Origin: Hippasteria phrygiana
Taxonomy: Eukaryota; Echinodermata; Asteroidea; Valvatida; Goniasteridae
Length of the DNA stretch: 64,000 nucleotides
Assembly: GCA_037893225.1 (NCBI GenBank)
Contig: JAZGUH010000075.1
Span: 1,426,001 to 1,490,000, forward strand
Direction: 5' to 3'
Shown: positions 11,375 through 25,000 of the stretch, piece after piece
Position numbering within the stretch: position 1 is the stretch's first letter
How the letters are laid out: every line of letters begins with the position of its first letter
Notes under the pieces: model-generated
Databases searched by the model: none
What the model saw: the letters and a program-made list of their open reading frames with translations, nothing else
Told to the model about the DNA's origin: nothing
Translations under genes and position numbers: made by a program

Positions 11375-12062
11375 CTTTTTAACCCTGCGACAAACCAAGG
11401 GCCTCCATCGGGTGGACCGAATTACTATTTTTGTAAAAAAAAATTCCTTCAGTCAATGGAGCTCTTATGTTTTTCATCAATGCACCTTGCTCAAAAGACT
11501 GTAAAAATATTTCTCACCCAACAGGTCATTCAGGGGGTGAACCAACCCTTCAAAATAATGGTCTCTGCCAAAAGCCATTGATTTGTGCACAGAAATCGAA
11601 ATCTGATCACTTTGTGTACAGCCGACTATCAACAAACTTCCTGGAATCGTTTTCAGTAAATGCAAACACAGCTGTTTCCAATGCTGACCCAGAAATACCT
11701 TCAGGGTAATTATAGCTTTGTTCTCAGGGTTTTTTTCACCCTGCGGCTGTTATATGTGTCAATGTTTACATGGTTGCAATGGATGTCCTTGGCTGTCTAT
11801 GGCTGTTTGGTGTATGGATTTTAGTGTATGTTGGCTTGGGGTGGTGGGGCAAATCAGTGGTGAACCAATGTGTACATTGCCAGAATGTTCTAATCTTTGG
11901 TATGTGTGTCCAGGGAACTTCTATCCATCTGTACAGACCATTAGAAACAGATTTGGACCCCCACACACAGTTATATACCCCCCAACATAAAGCGCCTCCC
12001 GATGGAGGCCCTTCGTGCCTCCGTGTAAATATTTTTAGTCGGTGCCTCGCAGGGTTAAAAAG
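11375..12062. mobile_element. MITE-like TIR element, 688 bp
   Basis: The left end CTTTTTAACCCTGCGA (11375-11390) matches the complement of the right end (12047-12062). A second inverted block, AAGGGCCTCCATCGGG, occurs near 11397 and, inverted, near 11999. No transposase is encoded and no clear target duplication was seen. Short open frames inside have no family features. Confidence 0.7.
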
Positions 12063-12270
12063 AAGTTTGAGTCTGAGAACAATTCACAAAACATCAGATA
12101 AATGCAATGGTCCAATTATAAATTATGTTTTTAATTATCAAAAAAGTATCACAGGACATCAATTATGGAGTACGGGTCCTTCTTTTAATTCATGAACCAA
12201 ATATTGATTCAGACATGGGCCATGATCATCATAAATTAGGGATGTAGTCGATGTAGTTGAATGTAGTCCA

Positions 12271-12552
12271 CGGAGTTCGAATTTGGCTCTTCGTGAAAAC
12301 CCAAAACCCACTTTCTGGCAATTTTGCCCTTCTCAGCCAGAATATACGCTATGGCTGAGAAGGGCAAAATTGCCAGAAAATGGATTTTGGGTTTTCACGA
12401 AGAGACGAATTTGAACTCCGTGTTAATACAATAGGGCTGTGAAGGGCAAAATTGCCCGGAAATGGATACCGGGTTTTCACGAAGAGACAAATGACACTCT
12501 GTGGGGCAAAACGGGCCATTTCTTGCTTCTGAGTTTTCACGAAGAGACACAT
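12271..12552. repeat. 150-bp hairpin followed by two tandem partial copies
   Basis: CGGAGTTCGAATT at 12271 and its complement ending at 12420 frame a nearly perfect hairpin with a loop at about 12342-12353. The arms contain GAAGGGCAAAATTGCC and GGGTTTTCACGAAGAGAC. The right arm is then repeated, degenerate, at about 12436-12490 and 12496-12550. The result is a foldback plus head-to-tail arm copies. Confidence 0.75.
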
Positions 12553-12837
12553 TTATTAATCAATTAATAACTCTGTAATTAATTGACTTATCGCTCAGCT
12601 GCCAATGACTTGTGAAAGACCGAGAACTGAACTTTAACAGAGTGTCAACAATGAATCAACATGTGGTATAAATGCAGGTAATATCTTCAATTTAAAAAAT
12701 GAGCAGCTGAGAACTGTGACGAATTAAACAATAGGTACAGTTTGGAGAAATAGTCATGATTATTATGGTTAAGATAAACTGGAATTTGGTTCAGTTATTG
12801 AAAGGTTTTACAGGTGGAAGTAAAACTAGCCCTAATG

Positions 12838-13135
12838 ATCACGTGAGTTTCGTGAACCAAAATTTGGTGCAAGAAAGTCACGTGACTAACGTTTTTTTAA
12901 TTATATAATTACACGAAAACGGGAACATTTCAAGTTGTCGCGCTTGGACCTTTATATTCTAATTAAGAAAACCCTTCCAGTCATGGTGAAATCGAATTTA
13001 GCGCCTAAAATCGCCCAAAAATCGCCAAAGAGGCCGGTGTGTACCTTTAAGCAAGGTCTTTGATTGGTTAAGAGAAGAACGTAGAACACTGGACTTAGTC
13101 GATACTGGATTGTTTATCCAAGATGGCGGCCTGAT
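12838..13135 (+). promoter_or_regulatory. Putative promoter of the NXPE gene
   Basis: Two CACGTG E-boxes (12840-12845 and 12879-12884, the latter in a TCACGTGA palindrome) precede CCAAGATGGCGGC at 13118-13130. That is the YY1-type element usually found just at or after transcription starts. A possible first coding exon begins 125 bp downstream at 13256. No TATA box at a convincing distance was seen. Inferred from motifs only. Confidence 0.4.
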
Positions 13136-13255
13136 AAAACGGCAAAATAACATGCAAGTGCCGAACAAGAGAAACCAAACCAATCCGTGCTAGGCGTTTG
13201 GACTCTTGAAAAATATTTGAAAAACTGTCTCAACCGTGAACCGTATTGTCTAAAA

Positions 13256-13390
13256 ATGCAGACTCGGAAAACATGTGTTCCGGTTCCTACTATCTCCCAT
13301 ATGCGTTCGGGAGAAGGCTCCACTGCCGTCCGTCGCCGATCATTGTTGCTGATCACTCTCATATTGTCTGGAATACTTGCATATCTGATG
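13256..13390 (+). CDS. NXPE-family gene, proposed exon 1 (signal anchor)
   Basis: The ATG at 13256 opens 45 codons: a short basic cytoplasmic segment ending in RRR, then a hydrophobic helix (SLLLITLILSGILAYLM, residues 29-45). A consensus donor ATG|GTAAGG at 13391 ends it in phase 0. NXPE proteins are made with an N-terminal signal peptide or anchor. The acceptor before the 37,489 exon is also phase 0. The summed coding length (135+707+53+785 = 1680 bp, 559 residues) equals the usual family size of about 545-560. The link crosses a proposed 24-kb intron, so it remains a model: another first exon is possible, and this exon could belong to another gene. Confidence 0.45.
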
Positions 13391-13540
13391 GTAAGGTTAA
13401 CCGAGTTAACATTTCATTTGTTCCCTTTTTAACATTTCTGTAACATAATTTATGGTCTCGTGTAGCCAGCAAAGGGTAGAAATACCGGGTATATATGTGG
13501 TGGGTTTTTAGGTTTTTGTGCCTGCATACCCAGCTAACAC

Positions 13541-16500
13541 ATTATGCTTTTATAACATTATGAAAAGGTCTTACGGATGTTATATATAAAACATTTTACA
13601 ATAACATTTTAAAAACCTTATAGAAATGTTATGATAAACAGAACAACATTTTAATAACATAATTTAAATGTCTCAAATTTGACGTTTTATCGAGTATGTT
13701 AAAGTGATGTCATCCAAATGTTATAACCAAATGTTTTAATTTAGTTTTCATGAGGGAAAGTTTGCCATAAATGTGATATTTAAAAAATATAATCCAGATG
13801 TTTTATAAATATCATAAAACGTTACTAAAACATCTCCTGAATGCTTGAGTCCACGGTACTATCAAAAACGTTTGAAAATGTTATAAATGCACTTCTATCT
13901 AATGTTTAAAAGTGGTTTAACTTAATTAATAAATGTCAGTGCATGTGATATTTTGAAGACGTCATTATAATGTTGCCACCTTATTATCTGTAAGTTTTTA
14001 TAATGTTCTTAAAACATATTTTTAAAAATATAATACTATGTTTTACAAATATCCCTAAAATGTCATACCGCAGAGTTGACAACATTCATAAAACATTTTA
14101 TAGATGTTTGAGTCCATGGAAGAATCAGTAACGTTAAAATAATGTTTAAAAAACACTTCATACTGATGTTTAAAACTTGTCCGAATTATTAAATATATCT
14201 CAGAACATTTTATATTTAAAAGACATCATTATAATGTTACCAGTCGTATGTTTTTATAATGTTCTTAAAACTTATATTTGTATCCTTAAAAACATGTTGC
14301 AGAACTATGTGTAAAATATTATGCCAAATTATTGATAACATTCTTAAAACATGTTATAAATATTTGAGTCCACATAACTATTATTAACGTTTCAATAATG
14401 TCAAAAAAGCATTTCTGCCTGATGTTTAAAACTTGTCTTAAGTAAAAAATAAATCTCGGGCATTTGATATCAAAACGACGCGATGATAATGTTACCATCT
14501 CAACATGTGTATGTTTTCATGATGTTCTTAAAACATCTTTTAAAAATATGAAACCATGTTTCACAGATATCCCTAAAATATTATGACAAAGAGTTGACAA
14601 CATTCTTAAAACATGATGTAAATGTTTGAGTCCATGAAAGAATTAGTTAAATATAAATTGTTAAATATATCTTACAGCATTTTATATTTGAAAGACATCA
14701 TTATAGTGTTACCACCTAAATAGTCGTATATTATTAAGATGATGTTCTTAAAACATATGCGTATAGCATACAAATTTTTTTTCAGAAATATCTTTAAAAT
14801 GTTATGCCAATTTATAGATAACATTCTCAAAACATGTTATAAATGTTCAAGTTAAGAAATATATGTACATGTATTAGGTAATAAATATATCTCTCGGGCA
14901 TTTGATATCAAAACGACGTTATGATAATGTTACCATCTGAACATTTGCATTTTAAAAATGTGTTTAAAACATCTTTAAAAAATATAAAACCATGTTTTAT
15001 AGATATCCCTAAAAATGTTATGACAAGAGTTGACAACATTCTTAAAACATGTTATTAATGTTTATAGTGCATGGAAGAATCGGTTAAACGTTTAAAGAAT
15101 ATGTTGCTGCAAAAGTACTTGTCTGAATTGTTAAATACCAGTATATCATAGATATACCAGTATAGCATTAAAACATGTTTCAGAAATATCTTACAAAGGT
15201 TATGCCAAATTCTTGACAACATTCTTAAAACATGTTCTAAATGTTCGAGTCCACAGAACTATACTATAAACGTTATAATAATGTTGTAAAAACATTTCTG
15301 CCTGGTGTTTAAAACTTGTCTTAGATAATAGATATATCTCGGGGCATTTGATATCATAACGACGTCGTGATAATGTTACCATCTGAACATTTTAATGTTT
15401 TTATGATGTTCTGAAAACATCTTTGAAAAATATGAAACTATGTTTTACAGATATCCCTGAAATGTTATGCCAAATTCTTGACAACATTCTTAAAACATGT
15501 TCTAAATGTTCGAGTCCACAGAACTATACTATAAACGTTATATTATTGTTGTAAAAACATTTCTGCCTGGTGTTTAAAACTTGTCTTAGATAATAAATAT
15601 ATCTCCGGGCATTTGATATCATAACAACGTCGTGATAATGTTACAATCTGAACATATTTATGTTTTTATGATGTTCTGAAAACATCTTTGAAAAATATGA
15701 AACCATGTTTTACAGATATCCCTGAAATGTATGCCAAATTCTTGACAACATTCTTAAAACATGTTCTAAATGTTCGAGTCCACAGAACTATACTATAAAC
15801 GTTATAATAATGTTTTAAAAACATTTCTGCCTGGTGTTTAAAACTTGTCTTAGATAATAAATATATCTCGGGGCATTTGATATCATAACGACGTCGTGAT
15901 AATATTACCCTCTGAACATTTTTATGGTTTTATAATGTTCTGAAAGCATCTTTGAACAATATGAAACTATGTTTTACAGATATCCCTAAAATGTTATGCC
16001 AAATTTTTGACAACATTCTTAAAACATGTTCTAAATGTTCGAGTCCACAGAACTATACTATAAACGTTTTAATAATGTTGTAAAAACATTTCTTCCTGGT
16101 GTTTAAAACTTGTCTTAAAAAATAAATATATCTTGGGGCATTTGATATCATAACGACGTCGTGATAATGTTACCATCTGAACATTTTTATGTTTTTATGA
16201 TGTTTTGAAAACATTTTTGAAAAATATGAACCATGTTTTACAGATATCCATAAAATGTTATGACAACAAGAGTTGACAACATTCTTAAAACATGTTCTAA
16301 ATGTTCGAGTCCACAGAACTATACTATAAACGTTATAATAATGTTTTAAAAACATTTCTGCCTGGTGTTTAAAACTTGTCTTAGATAATAGATATATCTC
16401 GGGGCATTTGATATCAAAACGACGTCGTGATAATGTTACCATCTGAACATTTTTATGTTTTTATGATGTTCTGAAAACATCTTTGAAAAATATGAAACTA

Positions 16501-19500
16501 TGTTTTACAGATATCCCTAAAATGTTATGCCAAAATCTTGACAACATTCTTAAAACATGTTCTAAATGTTCGAGTCCACAGAACTATACTATAAACGTTT
16601 TAATAATGTTGTAAAAACATTTCTGCCTGGTGTTTAAAACTTGTCTTAGAAAATAAATATATCTCGGGGCATTTGATATCATAACGACGTCGTGATAATG
16701 TTACCATCTGAACATTTGTATGTTTTTATGATGTTTTGAAAACATTTTTGAAAAATATGAACCATGTTTTACAGATATCCATAAAATGTTATGACAACAA
16801 GAGTTGACAACATTCTTAAAACATGTTCTAAATGTTCTAGTCCACAGAACTATACTATAAACGTTATAATAATGTTTTAAAAACATTTCTGCCTGGTGTT
16901 TAAAACTTGTCTTAGATAATAAATATATCTCGGGGCATTTGATATCAAAACGACGTCGTGATAATGTTACCATCTGAACATTTTTATGTTTTTATGATGT
17001 TCTGAAAACATCTTTGAAAAATATGAAACTATGTTTTACAGATATCCCTAAAATGTTATGCCAAAATCTTGACAATATTCTTAAAACATGTTCTAAATGT
17101 TCGAGTCCACAGAACTATACTATAAACGTTTTAATAATGTTGTAAAAACATTTCTGCCTGGTGTTTAAAACTTGTCTTAGAAAATAAATATATCTCGGGG
17201 CATTTGATATCATAACGACGTCGTGATAATGTTACCATCTGAACATTTGTATGTTTTTATGATGTTTTGAAAACATTTTTGAAAAATATGAACCATGTTT
17301 TACAGATATCCATAAAATGTTATGACAACAAGAGTTGACAACATTCTTAAAACATGTTCTAAATGTTCGATTCCACAGAACTATACTATAAACGTTATAA
17401 TAATGTTTTAAAAACATTTCTGCCTGGTGTTTAAAACTTGTCTTAGATAATAGATATATCTCGGGGCATTTGATATCAAAACGACGTCGTGATAATGTTA
17501 CCATCTGAACATTTTTATGTTTTTATGATGTTCTGAAAACATCTTTGAAAAATATGAAACTATGTTTTACAGATATCCCTAAAATGTTATGCCAAAATCT
17601 TGACAACATTCTTAAAACATGTTCTAAATGTTCGAGTCCACAGAACTATACTATAAACGTTTTAATAATGTTGTAAAAACATTTCTTCCTGGTGTTTAAA
17701 ACTTGTCTTAGAAAATAAATATATCTCGGGGCATTTGATATCATAACGACGTCGTGATAATGTTACCATCTGAACATTTGTATGTTTTTATGATGTTTTG
17801 AAAACATTTTTGAAAAATATGAAACATGTTTTACAGATATCCATAAAATGTTATGACAACAAGAGTTGACAACATTCTTAAAACATGTTCTAAATGTTCG
17901 AGTCCACAGAACTATACTATAAACGTTATAATAATGTTTTAAAAACATTTCTGCCTGGTGTTTAAAACTTGTCTTAGATAATAAATATATCTCGGGGCAT
18001 TTGATATCAAAACGACGTCGTGATAATGTTACCATCTGAACATTTTTATGTTTTTATGATGTTCTGAAAACATCTTTGAAAAATATGAAACTATGTTTTA
18101 CAGATATCCCTAAAATGTTATGCCAAAATCTTGACAATATTCTTAAAACATGTTCTAAATGTTCGAGTCCACAGAACTATACTATAAACGTTTTAATAAT
18201 GTTGTAAAAACATTTCTGCCTGGTGTTTAAAACTTGTCTTAGAAAATAAATATATCTCGGGGCATTTGATATCATAACGACGTCGTGATAATGTTACCAT
18301 CTGAACATTTGTATGTTTTTATGATGTTTTGAAAACATTTTTGAAAAATATGAACCATGTTTTACAGATATCCATAAAATGTTATGACAACAAGAGTTGA
18401 CAACATTCTTAAAACATGTTCTAAATGTTCGATTCCACAGAACTATACTATAAACGTTATAATAATGTTTTAAAAACATTTCTGCCTGGTGTTTAAAACT
18501 TGTCTTAGATAATAGATATATCTCGGGGCATTTGATATCAAAACGACGTCGTGATAATGTTACCATCTGAACATTTTTATGTTTTTATGATGTTCTGAAA
18601 ACATCTTTGAAAAATATGAAACTATGTTTTACAGATATCCCTAAAATGTTATGCCAAAATCTTGACAACATTCTTAAAACATGTTCTAAATGTTCGAGTC
18701 CACAGAACTATACTATAAACGTTTTAATAATGTTTTAAAAACATTTCTTCCTGGTGTTTAAAACTTGTCTTAGAAAATAAATATATCTCGGGGCATTTGA
18801 TATCATAACGACGTCGTGATAATGTTACCATCTGAACATTTGTATGTTTTTATGATGTTTTGAAAACATTTTTGAAAAATATGAAACATGTTTTACAGAT
18901 ATCCATAAAATGTTATGACAACAAGAGTTGACAACATTCTTAAAACATGTTCTAAATGTTCGAGTCCACAGAACTATACTATAAACGTTATAATAATGTT
19001 TTAAAAACATTTCTGCCTGGTGTTTAAAACTTGTCTTAGATAATAAATATATCTCGGGGCATTTGATATCAAAACGACGTCGTGATAATGTTACCATCTG
19101 AACATTTTTATGTTTTTATGATGTTCTGAAAACATCTTTGAAAAATATGAAACTATGTTTTACAGATATCCCTAAAATGTTATGCCAAAATCTTGACAAC
19201 ATTCTTAAAACATGTTCTAAATGTTCGAGTCCACAGAACTATACTATAAACGTTTTAATAATGTTGTAAAAACATTTCTGCCTGGTGTTTAAAACTTGTC
19301 TTAGAAAATAAATATATCTCGGGGCATTTGATATCATAACGACGTCGTGATAATGTTACCATCTGAACATTTGTATGTTTTTATGATGTTTTGAAAACAT
19401 TTTTGAAAAATATGAACCATGTTTTACAGATATCCATAAAATGTTATGACAACAAGAGTTGACAACATTCTTAAAACATGTTCTAAATGTTCTAGTCCAC

Positions 19501-22025
19501 AGAACTATACTATAAACGTTATAATAATGTTTTAAAAACATTTCTGCCTGGTGTTTAAAACTTGTCTTAGATAATAAATATATCTCGGGGCATTTGATAT
19601 CAAAACGACGTCGTGATAATGTTACCATCTGAACATTTTTATGTTTTTATGATGTTCTGAAAACATCTTTGAAAAATATGAAACTATGTTTTACAGATAT
19701 CCCTAAAATGTTATGCCAAAATCTTGACAATATTCTTAAAACATGTTCTAAATGTTCGAGTCCACAGAACTATACTATAAACGTTTTAATAATGTTGTAA
19801 AAACATTTCTGCCTGGTGTTTAAAACTTGTCTTAGAAAATAAATATATCTCGGGGCATTTGATATCATAACGACGTCGTGATAATGTTACCATCTGAACA
19901 TTTGTATGTTTTTATGATGTTTTGAAAACATTTTTGAAAAATATGAACCATGTTTTACAGATATCCATAAAATGTTATGACAACAAGAGTTGACAACATT
20001 CTTAAAACATGTTCTAAATGTTCGAGTCCACAGAACTATACTATAAACGTTATAATAATGTTTTAAAAACATTTCTGCCTGGTGTTTAAAACTTGTCTTA
20101 GATAATAGATATATCTCGGGGCATTTGATATCAAAACGACGTCGTGATAATGTTACCATCTGAACATTTTTATGTTTTTATGATGTTCTGAAAACATCTT
20201 TGAAAAATATGAAACTATGTTTTACAGATATCCCTAAAATGTTATGCCAAAATCTTGACAACATTCTTAAAACATGTTCTAAATGTTCGAGTCCACAGAA
20301 CTATACTATAAACGTTTTAATAATGTTGTAAAAACATTTCTTCCTGGTGTTTAAAACTTGTCTTAGAAAATAAATATATCTCGGGGCATTTGATATCATA
20401 ACGACGTCGTGATAATGTTACCATCTGAACATTTGTATGTTTTTATGATGTTTTGAAAACATTTTTGAAAAATATGAAACATGTTTTACAGATATCCATA
20501 AAATGTTATGACAACAAGAGTTGACAACATTCTTAAAACATGTTCTAAATGTTCGAGTCCACAGAACTATACTATAAACGTTATAATAATGTTTTAAAAA
20601 CATTTCTGCCTGGTGTTTAAAACTTGTCTTAGATAATAAATATATCTCGGGGCATTTGATATCAAAACGACGTCGTGATAATGTTACCATCTGAACATTT
20701 TTATGTTTTTATGATGTTCTGAAAACATCTTTGAAAAATATGAAACTATGTTTTACAGATATCCCTAAAATGTTATGCCAAAATCTTGACAACATTCTTA
20801 AAACATGTTCTAAATGTTCGAGTCCACAGAACTATACTATAAACGTTTTAATAATGTTGTAAAAACATTTCTGCCTGGTGTTTAAAACTTGTCTTAGAAA
20901 ATAAATATATCTCGGGGCATTTGATATCATAACGACGTCGTGATAATGTTACCATCTGAACATTTGTATGTTTTTATGATGTTTTGAAAACATTTTTGAA
21001 AAATATGAACCATGTTTTACAGATATCCATAAAATGTTATGACAACAAGAGTTGACAACATTCTTAAAACATGTTCTAAATGTTCTAGTCCACAGAACTA
21101 TACTATAAACGTTATAATAATGTTTTAAAAACATTTCTGCCTGGTGTTTAAAACTTGTCTTAGATAATAAATATATCTCGGGGCATTTGATATCAAAACG
21201 ACGTCGTGATAATGTTACCATCTGAACATTTTTATGTTTTTATGATGTTCTGAAAACATCTTTGAAAAATATGAAACTATGTTTTACAGATATCCCTAAA
21301 ATGTTATGCCAAAATCTTGACAATATTCTTAAAACATGTTCTAAATGTTCGAGTCCACAGAACTATACTATAAACGTTTTAATAATGTTGTAAAAACATT
21401 TCTGCCTGGTGTTTAAAACTTGTCTTAGAAAATAAATATATCTCGGGGCATTTGATATCATAACGACGTCGTGATAATGTTACCATCTGAACATTTGTAT
21501 GTTTTTATGATGTTTTGAAAACATTTTTGAAAAATATGAACCATGTTTTACAGATATCCATAAAATGTTATGACAACAAGAGTTGACAACATTCTTAAAA
21601 CATGTTCTAAATGTTCGAGTCCACAGAACTATACTATAAACGTTATAATAATGTTTTAAAAACATTTCTGCCTGGTGTTTAAAACTTGTCTTAGATAATA
21701 AATATATCTCGGGGCATTTGATATCAAAACGACGTCGTGATAATGTTACCATCTGAACATTTTTATGTTTTTATGATGTTCTGAAAACATCTTTGAAAAA
21801 TATGAAACTATGTTTTACAGATATCCCTAAAATGTTATGCCAAAATCTTGACAACATTCTTAAAACATGTTCTAAATGTTCGAGTCCACAGAACTATACT
21901 ATAAACGTTTTAATAATGTTGTAAAAACATTTCTGCCTGGTGTTTAAAACTTGTCTTAGAAAATAAATATATCTCGGGGCATTTGATATCATAACGACGT
22001 CGTGATAATGTTACCATCTGAACAT
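13541..22025. repeat. Satellite array, about 265-bp monomers in 531-bp dimers
   Basis: The array starts at a CCCAGCTAACAC head. It runs through divergent AACATT/AATGTT-rich sequence (13.5-15.0 kb) and regular monomers marked by GTTCGAGTCCACAGAACT at about 15243, 15510, 15775, 16038 and 16304. From about 16.1 kb it becomes near-identical 531-bp dimers, at least 11 of them, to an abrupt end at 22,025. The dimer halves differ, for example AAAATCTTGACAA against ACAACAAGAGTTGACAA. Monomers are full of self-complementary blocks such as GATGTTCTGAAAACATC. A 90-codon minus-strand frame recurs in each dimer, but it is a by-product of the repeat. Confidence 0.95.
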
Positions 22026-22737
22026 TTGTGATGATGTTGTGACAACGTTATAGTGACCTCAATTTGCATGTTGACCCCAAGTGGGCGTGGTAAACCTTGG
22101 TGAAACAATTTTGTCACTTTCTTTCAACATGAACGTTATGTTTTGCGTAACAGCGATATGTTTTAGTGTGTTTTCATAGAGATAATTGTGTAATATTTAA
22201 CTATTCAAAGTCTCAAAGAAACAAATTTGCCAAAAAAGCAAAACAAAACAAATAGAAGAATTTTGACTTGCAAACTGTGACTAAAGACGACGGTGATATT
22301 GGGCATATATATACCATTTAGGGACGTATTTAAAGTGGAGGAGAGGCTTCCTCAGATATGTAATTGTGTATGTATACATAGTATTAATATATTGTATAGT
22401 ATGTTAACCAATATTAATTAAGTATTAACCGATATAAAATCATTGATTTTCAGGAGCAGAGTTGCCGAAACTTGCTAACATAAACCGTTTCATTAATTGC
22501 AGGAACGGTTAAGTGTGGGAATGGCATAAAGTGCATACAGATCCATAGAGCTTGCAAATTACTGCTCCAACACGTAGTTAAAACGTTAATTAATATGATT
22601 TATTTTTACGTAAAAATAACATTTATTTGATAACATTTTAGTAACATTTGGGTGCAATTTCCTAACATTTCTAAGATATCATTATATTATTAAAACAATG
22701 TAAAACAATGTAAGAGCTGAATGCCAGTCACAAGCAA
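22026..22737. other. Unique spacer after the satellite
   Basis: No supported gene. The end (22.6-22.7 kb) again carries ATAACATTT-type motifs. The rest is AT-rich sequence without recognisable structure. Confidence 0.4.
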
Positions 22738-23063
22738 CCCAGCTAACACATTGATGTTTTGATAACGTGGTATAAATGTTATGTGTAATGTTGTGATGAT
22801 ATTACGAAATAATGTTATGGCGACATGGTCTTACAAACGTTTTAGTGATACCTACATGACATTAATGAAAAAATGTTGGTGCGATGTTTTCATAACGTTT
22901 CAAAATGTTCACAAAACATTGCCCATGAAATATTTTTACGATGTCAAATTAATATTTCATGGGCAATGTTTGTAAACATTTTGAAACGTTATGAAAACAT
23001 CGCACCAACGTTTTTTCATGAATGTCATGTCGGTATCACAAAAACGTTTGTAAGACCGTGTCG
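22738..23063. repeat. CCCAGC-headed foldback with 113-bp arms
   Basis: After a CCCAGCTAACACATT head (22738), arms 22821-22934 and 22951-23063 are complementary with few mismatches around a 16-bp loop. The arms contain AACGTT, AATGTT and AACATT motifs like those of the adjacent satellite. It is probably a solitary relative of the satellite's founding element. Confidence 0.8.
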
Positions 23064-24512
23064 CTCGACCTCTTTGCCTACCCCTTCTGCCCCTCTCTTA
23101 CCAAAATTTCAGGAACCCCCCCCCCCCCCCCCCAACTTCCCATCCCTTATATAGGTCTCTTCTTTTGTCCACTCACGAATTCCAGAATCTAATGTAAAAT
23201 ACTTTCAGGCAAAAGTACATGCACATCATTTTTATGCAAGTCACCCTAAACAAGACTAAAAGCCACTCTAGGAAAAGGGCTGCCAACAGAGACGACAAAC
23301 ATATCGTTACAAACCAAAATGGCTGCCAAAATACAAGACTTTTTTCAAATCAGTACTAGTGTGTTGGGTTCTTTTTCTCCACCAACTTGTGGGATAATAA
23401 ATTGCACCCATGTTCGCCAGATACACAAACAATTGCTACTCGAGAGCTCTAAAAATTGAGACATTGTACTACTTCTTCAGCATGGTAAGCTTTTAAGAAG
23501 CATCGCAGAAATACAGACAGGAGGCAGTGTCCAGCAAGGACAGACCTACACGTATTGCAGTCCTTCACCATTAAGGGCTATATAGCTGGGGGCTGCAGAC
23601 TAACTCAAAGCAAGAAACATCTACAGCACTACGCATGCAAAGCCATGTACCTAACGGTCTAATAGGCCAAACATGATTTGAAATAATTATGGCGGTGGCC
23701 ATATTGGAAATTGCCACCTAGCAATCAATGGCAAATTTGTTTGCCTCTATTTAGTATCACAAAACTTTGACCCCTACTATATCATTCTACTTGAGTCCTG
23801 AAATGCTTAAACTATTCTTATTCAGTGCTTTCTATGTGGTGTTACATGGAACTCGTGATCAAAAACTCTTCATGTAACGCCACTGGTCGTATTTAAAGTA
23901 TAAGGAAGTGGTAACTTTCTGAGCACTGACAAAACATTGCATAACATTAAAGAATACTTCTTTTGTCGGGATGTTTTATTACCTTGCAGATAGAGCGTCT
24001 GGGGGTGGGGATGCGACTTCGATCTCCCCTTTTCTTTTCTTCATTGTTTTTCTTTAGCAATTGTTCTCTTTTAAAAGTGAGTTGTTGGGTTTTGTTTTAG
24101 TTTAAGAAACCCGTCATGAATATTAACCATGTCAGAAAGACAGCCGGCAAAACATAATTTCAGAACGTTTTGCCGGTGCAAAAATGCCGGTCAATTATGC
24201 ACTTCCTAAAAACAATTATTAACTTGGTTGGGTTTAAATGGTGCAAAATACACCCCACCTGTGTGAGGACAAATAACAACGAGCTTTTAAATCGTTAAAG
24301 GGAACAGAGATCCAAGGACTGAAAATTACAAGTATATTTTGAGCAGGGGTATTTCATGATTCATTTACAATCGGAAAAAGACATTTTTCAGTAATTGGTT
24401 TCACAGTAAACATGTTTTTAAAAGCTGAATTAATGGTTATATTCAGCTCTTCGATAATATTCATTTTCCAATAATATCAATTGAAAAGGAGATGTCATGG
24501 ACGTTTAGGGGC
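23064..24512. other. Non-coding stretch
   Basis: No gene found. It holds a poly-C run (23117-23133) and a short hairpin, GCCGGCAAAAC with GTTTTGCCGG, at 24143-24176. The sequence looks like ordinary intronic or intergenic DNA. Confidence 0.4.
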
Positions 24513-24801
24513 CTATGTTCTCAGAATATTTCTATTTCTATTTCTGTCAGTACTTTAAAAGAAGACTAAATAACTGCATACACTTGCTCTTAAAAAAACA
24601 CAAATGCGCCAGCTTTTCTTTCTCCCGTTAAACAGTGATGCAAATATTAGCCATCTGTTAATGCATATTATTGTCAGTTTGACTCATACAATCATCCGAC
24701 TCAATGGGAAATAAACAGCGATAAAAACATTAAAGTGAAAGAAAATTCTACTAGGAAATAAACAGCGATGAAAACATTAAAGTGAAAGAAAATTCTACTA
24801 G
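24513..24801 (+). mobile_element. MITE copy 1 (TGTTCTCAGAATATTT family), internally rearranged
   Basis: It starts with the family end ATGTTCTCAGAATATTTC and runs to GTCAGTTTGACTCATAC (about 24690). It then jumps to sequence found at the other end of the inverted copy (ACAATCATCCGACTC). A 48-bp segment beginning GGAAATAAACAGCGAT is tandemly doubled (24706-24801). No coding capacity. Confidence 0.7.
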
Positions 24802-24890
24802 ATGTGTACCGGAATTTGCCTAACAGATGCCTCATCAACAGCTTTTACAGTACGCCCACGCATACGATATGAACGGTGGCCCTGGAACGA

Positions 24891-24967
24891 CATTTTAATA
24901 ATTGGTCAATGTGAACAAAGAAAACTGTCAGTTTTCTTTGTTCACATTGACCAATATTATTAAAATG
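24891..24967. repeat. Near-perfect 77-bp palindrome
   Basis: CATTTTAATAATTGGTCAAT at 24891 is mirrored by ATTGACCAATATTATTAAAA to 24966. The inner arms read GTGAACAAAGAAAACTG and its complement. The loop is only 1-3 bases. Confidence 0.85.
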
Positions 24968-25000
24968 TGTCAAAACATTGTCCTTTAAGTTCAGTTCATA

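Noticed and set aside
16170..21752. Eleven near-identical 90-codon minus-strand frames at 531-bp spacing, as a tandem gene family
   Set aside because: They follow exactly the satellite dimers. Copy differences are amino-acid changing as often as not, there is no recognisable domain, and the frame ends arise from the repeat itself.
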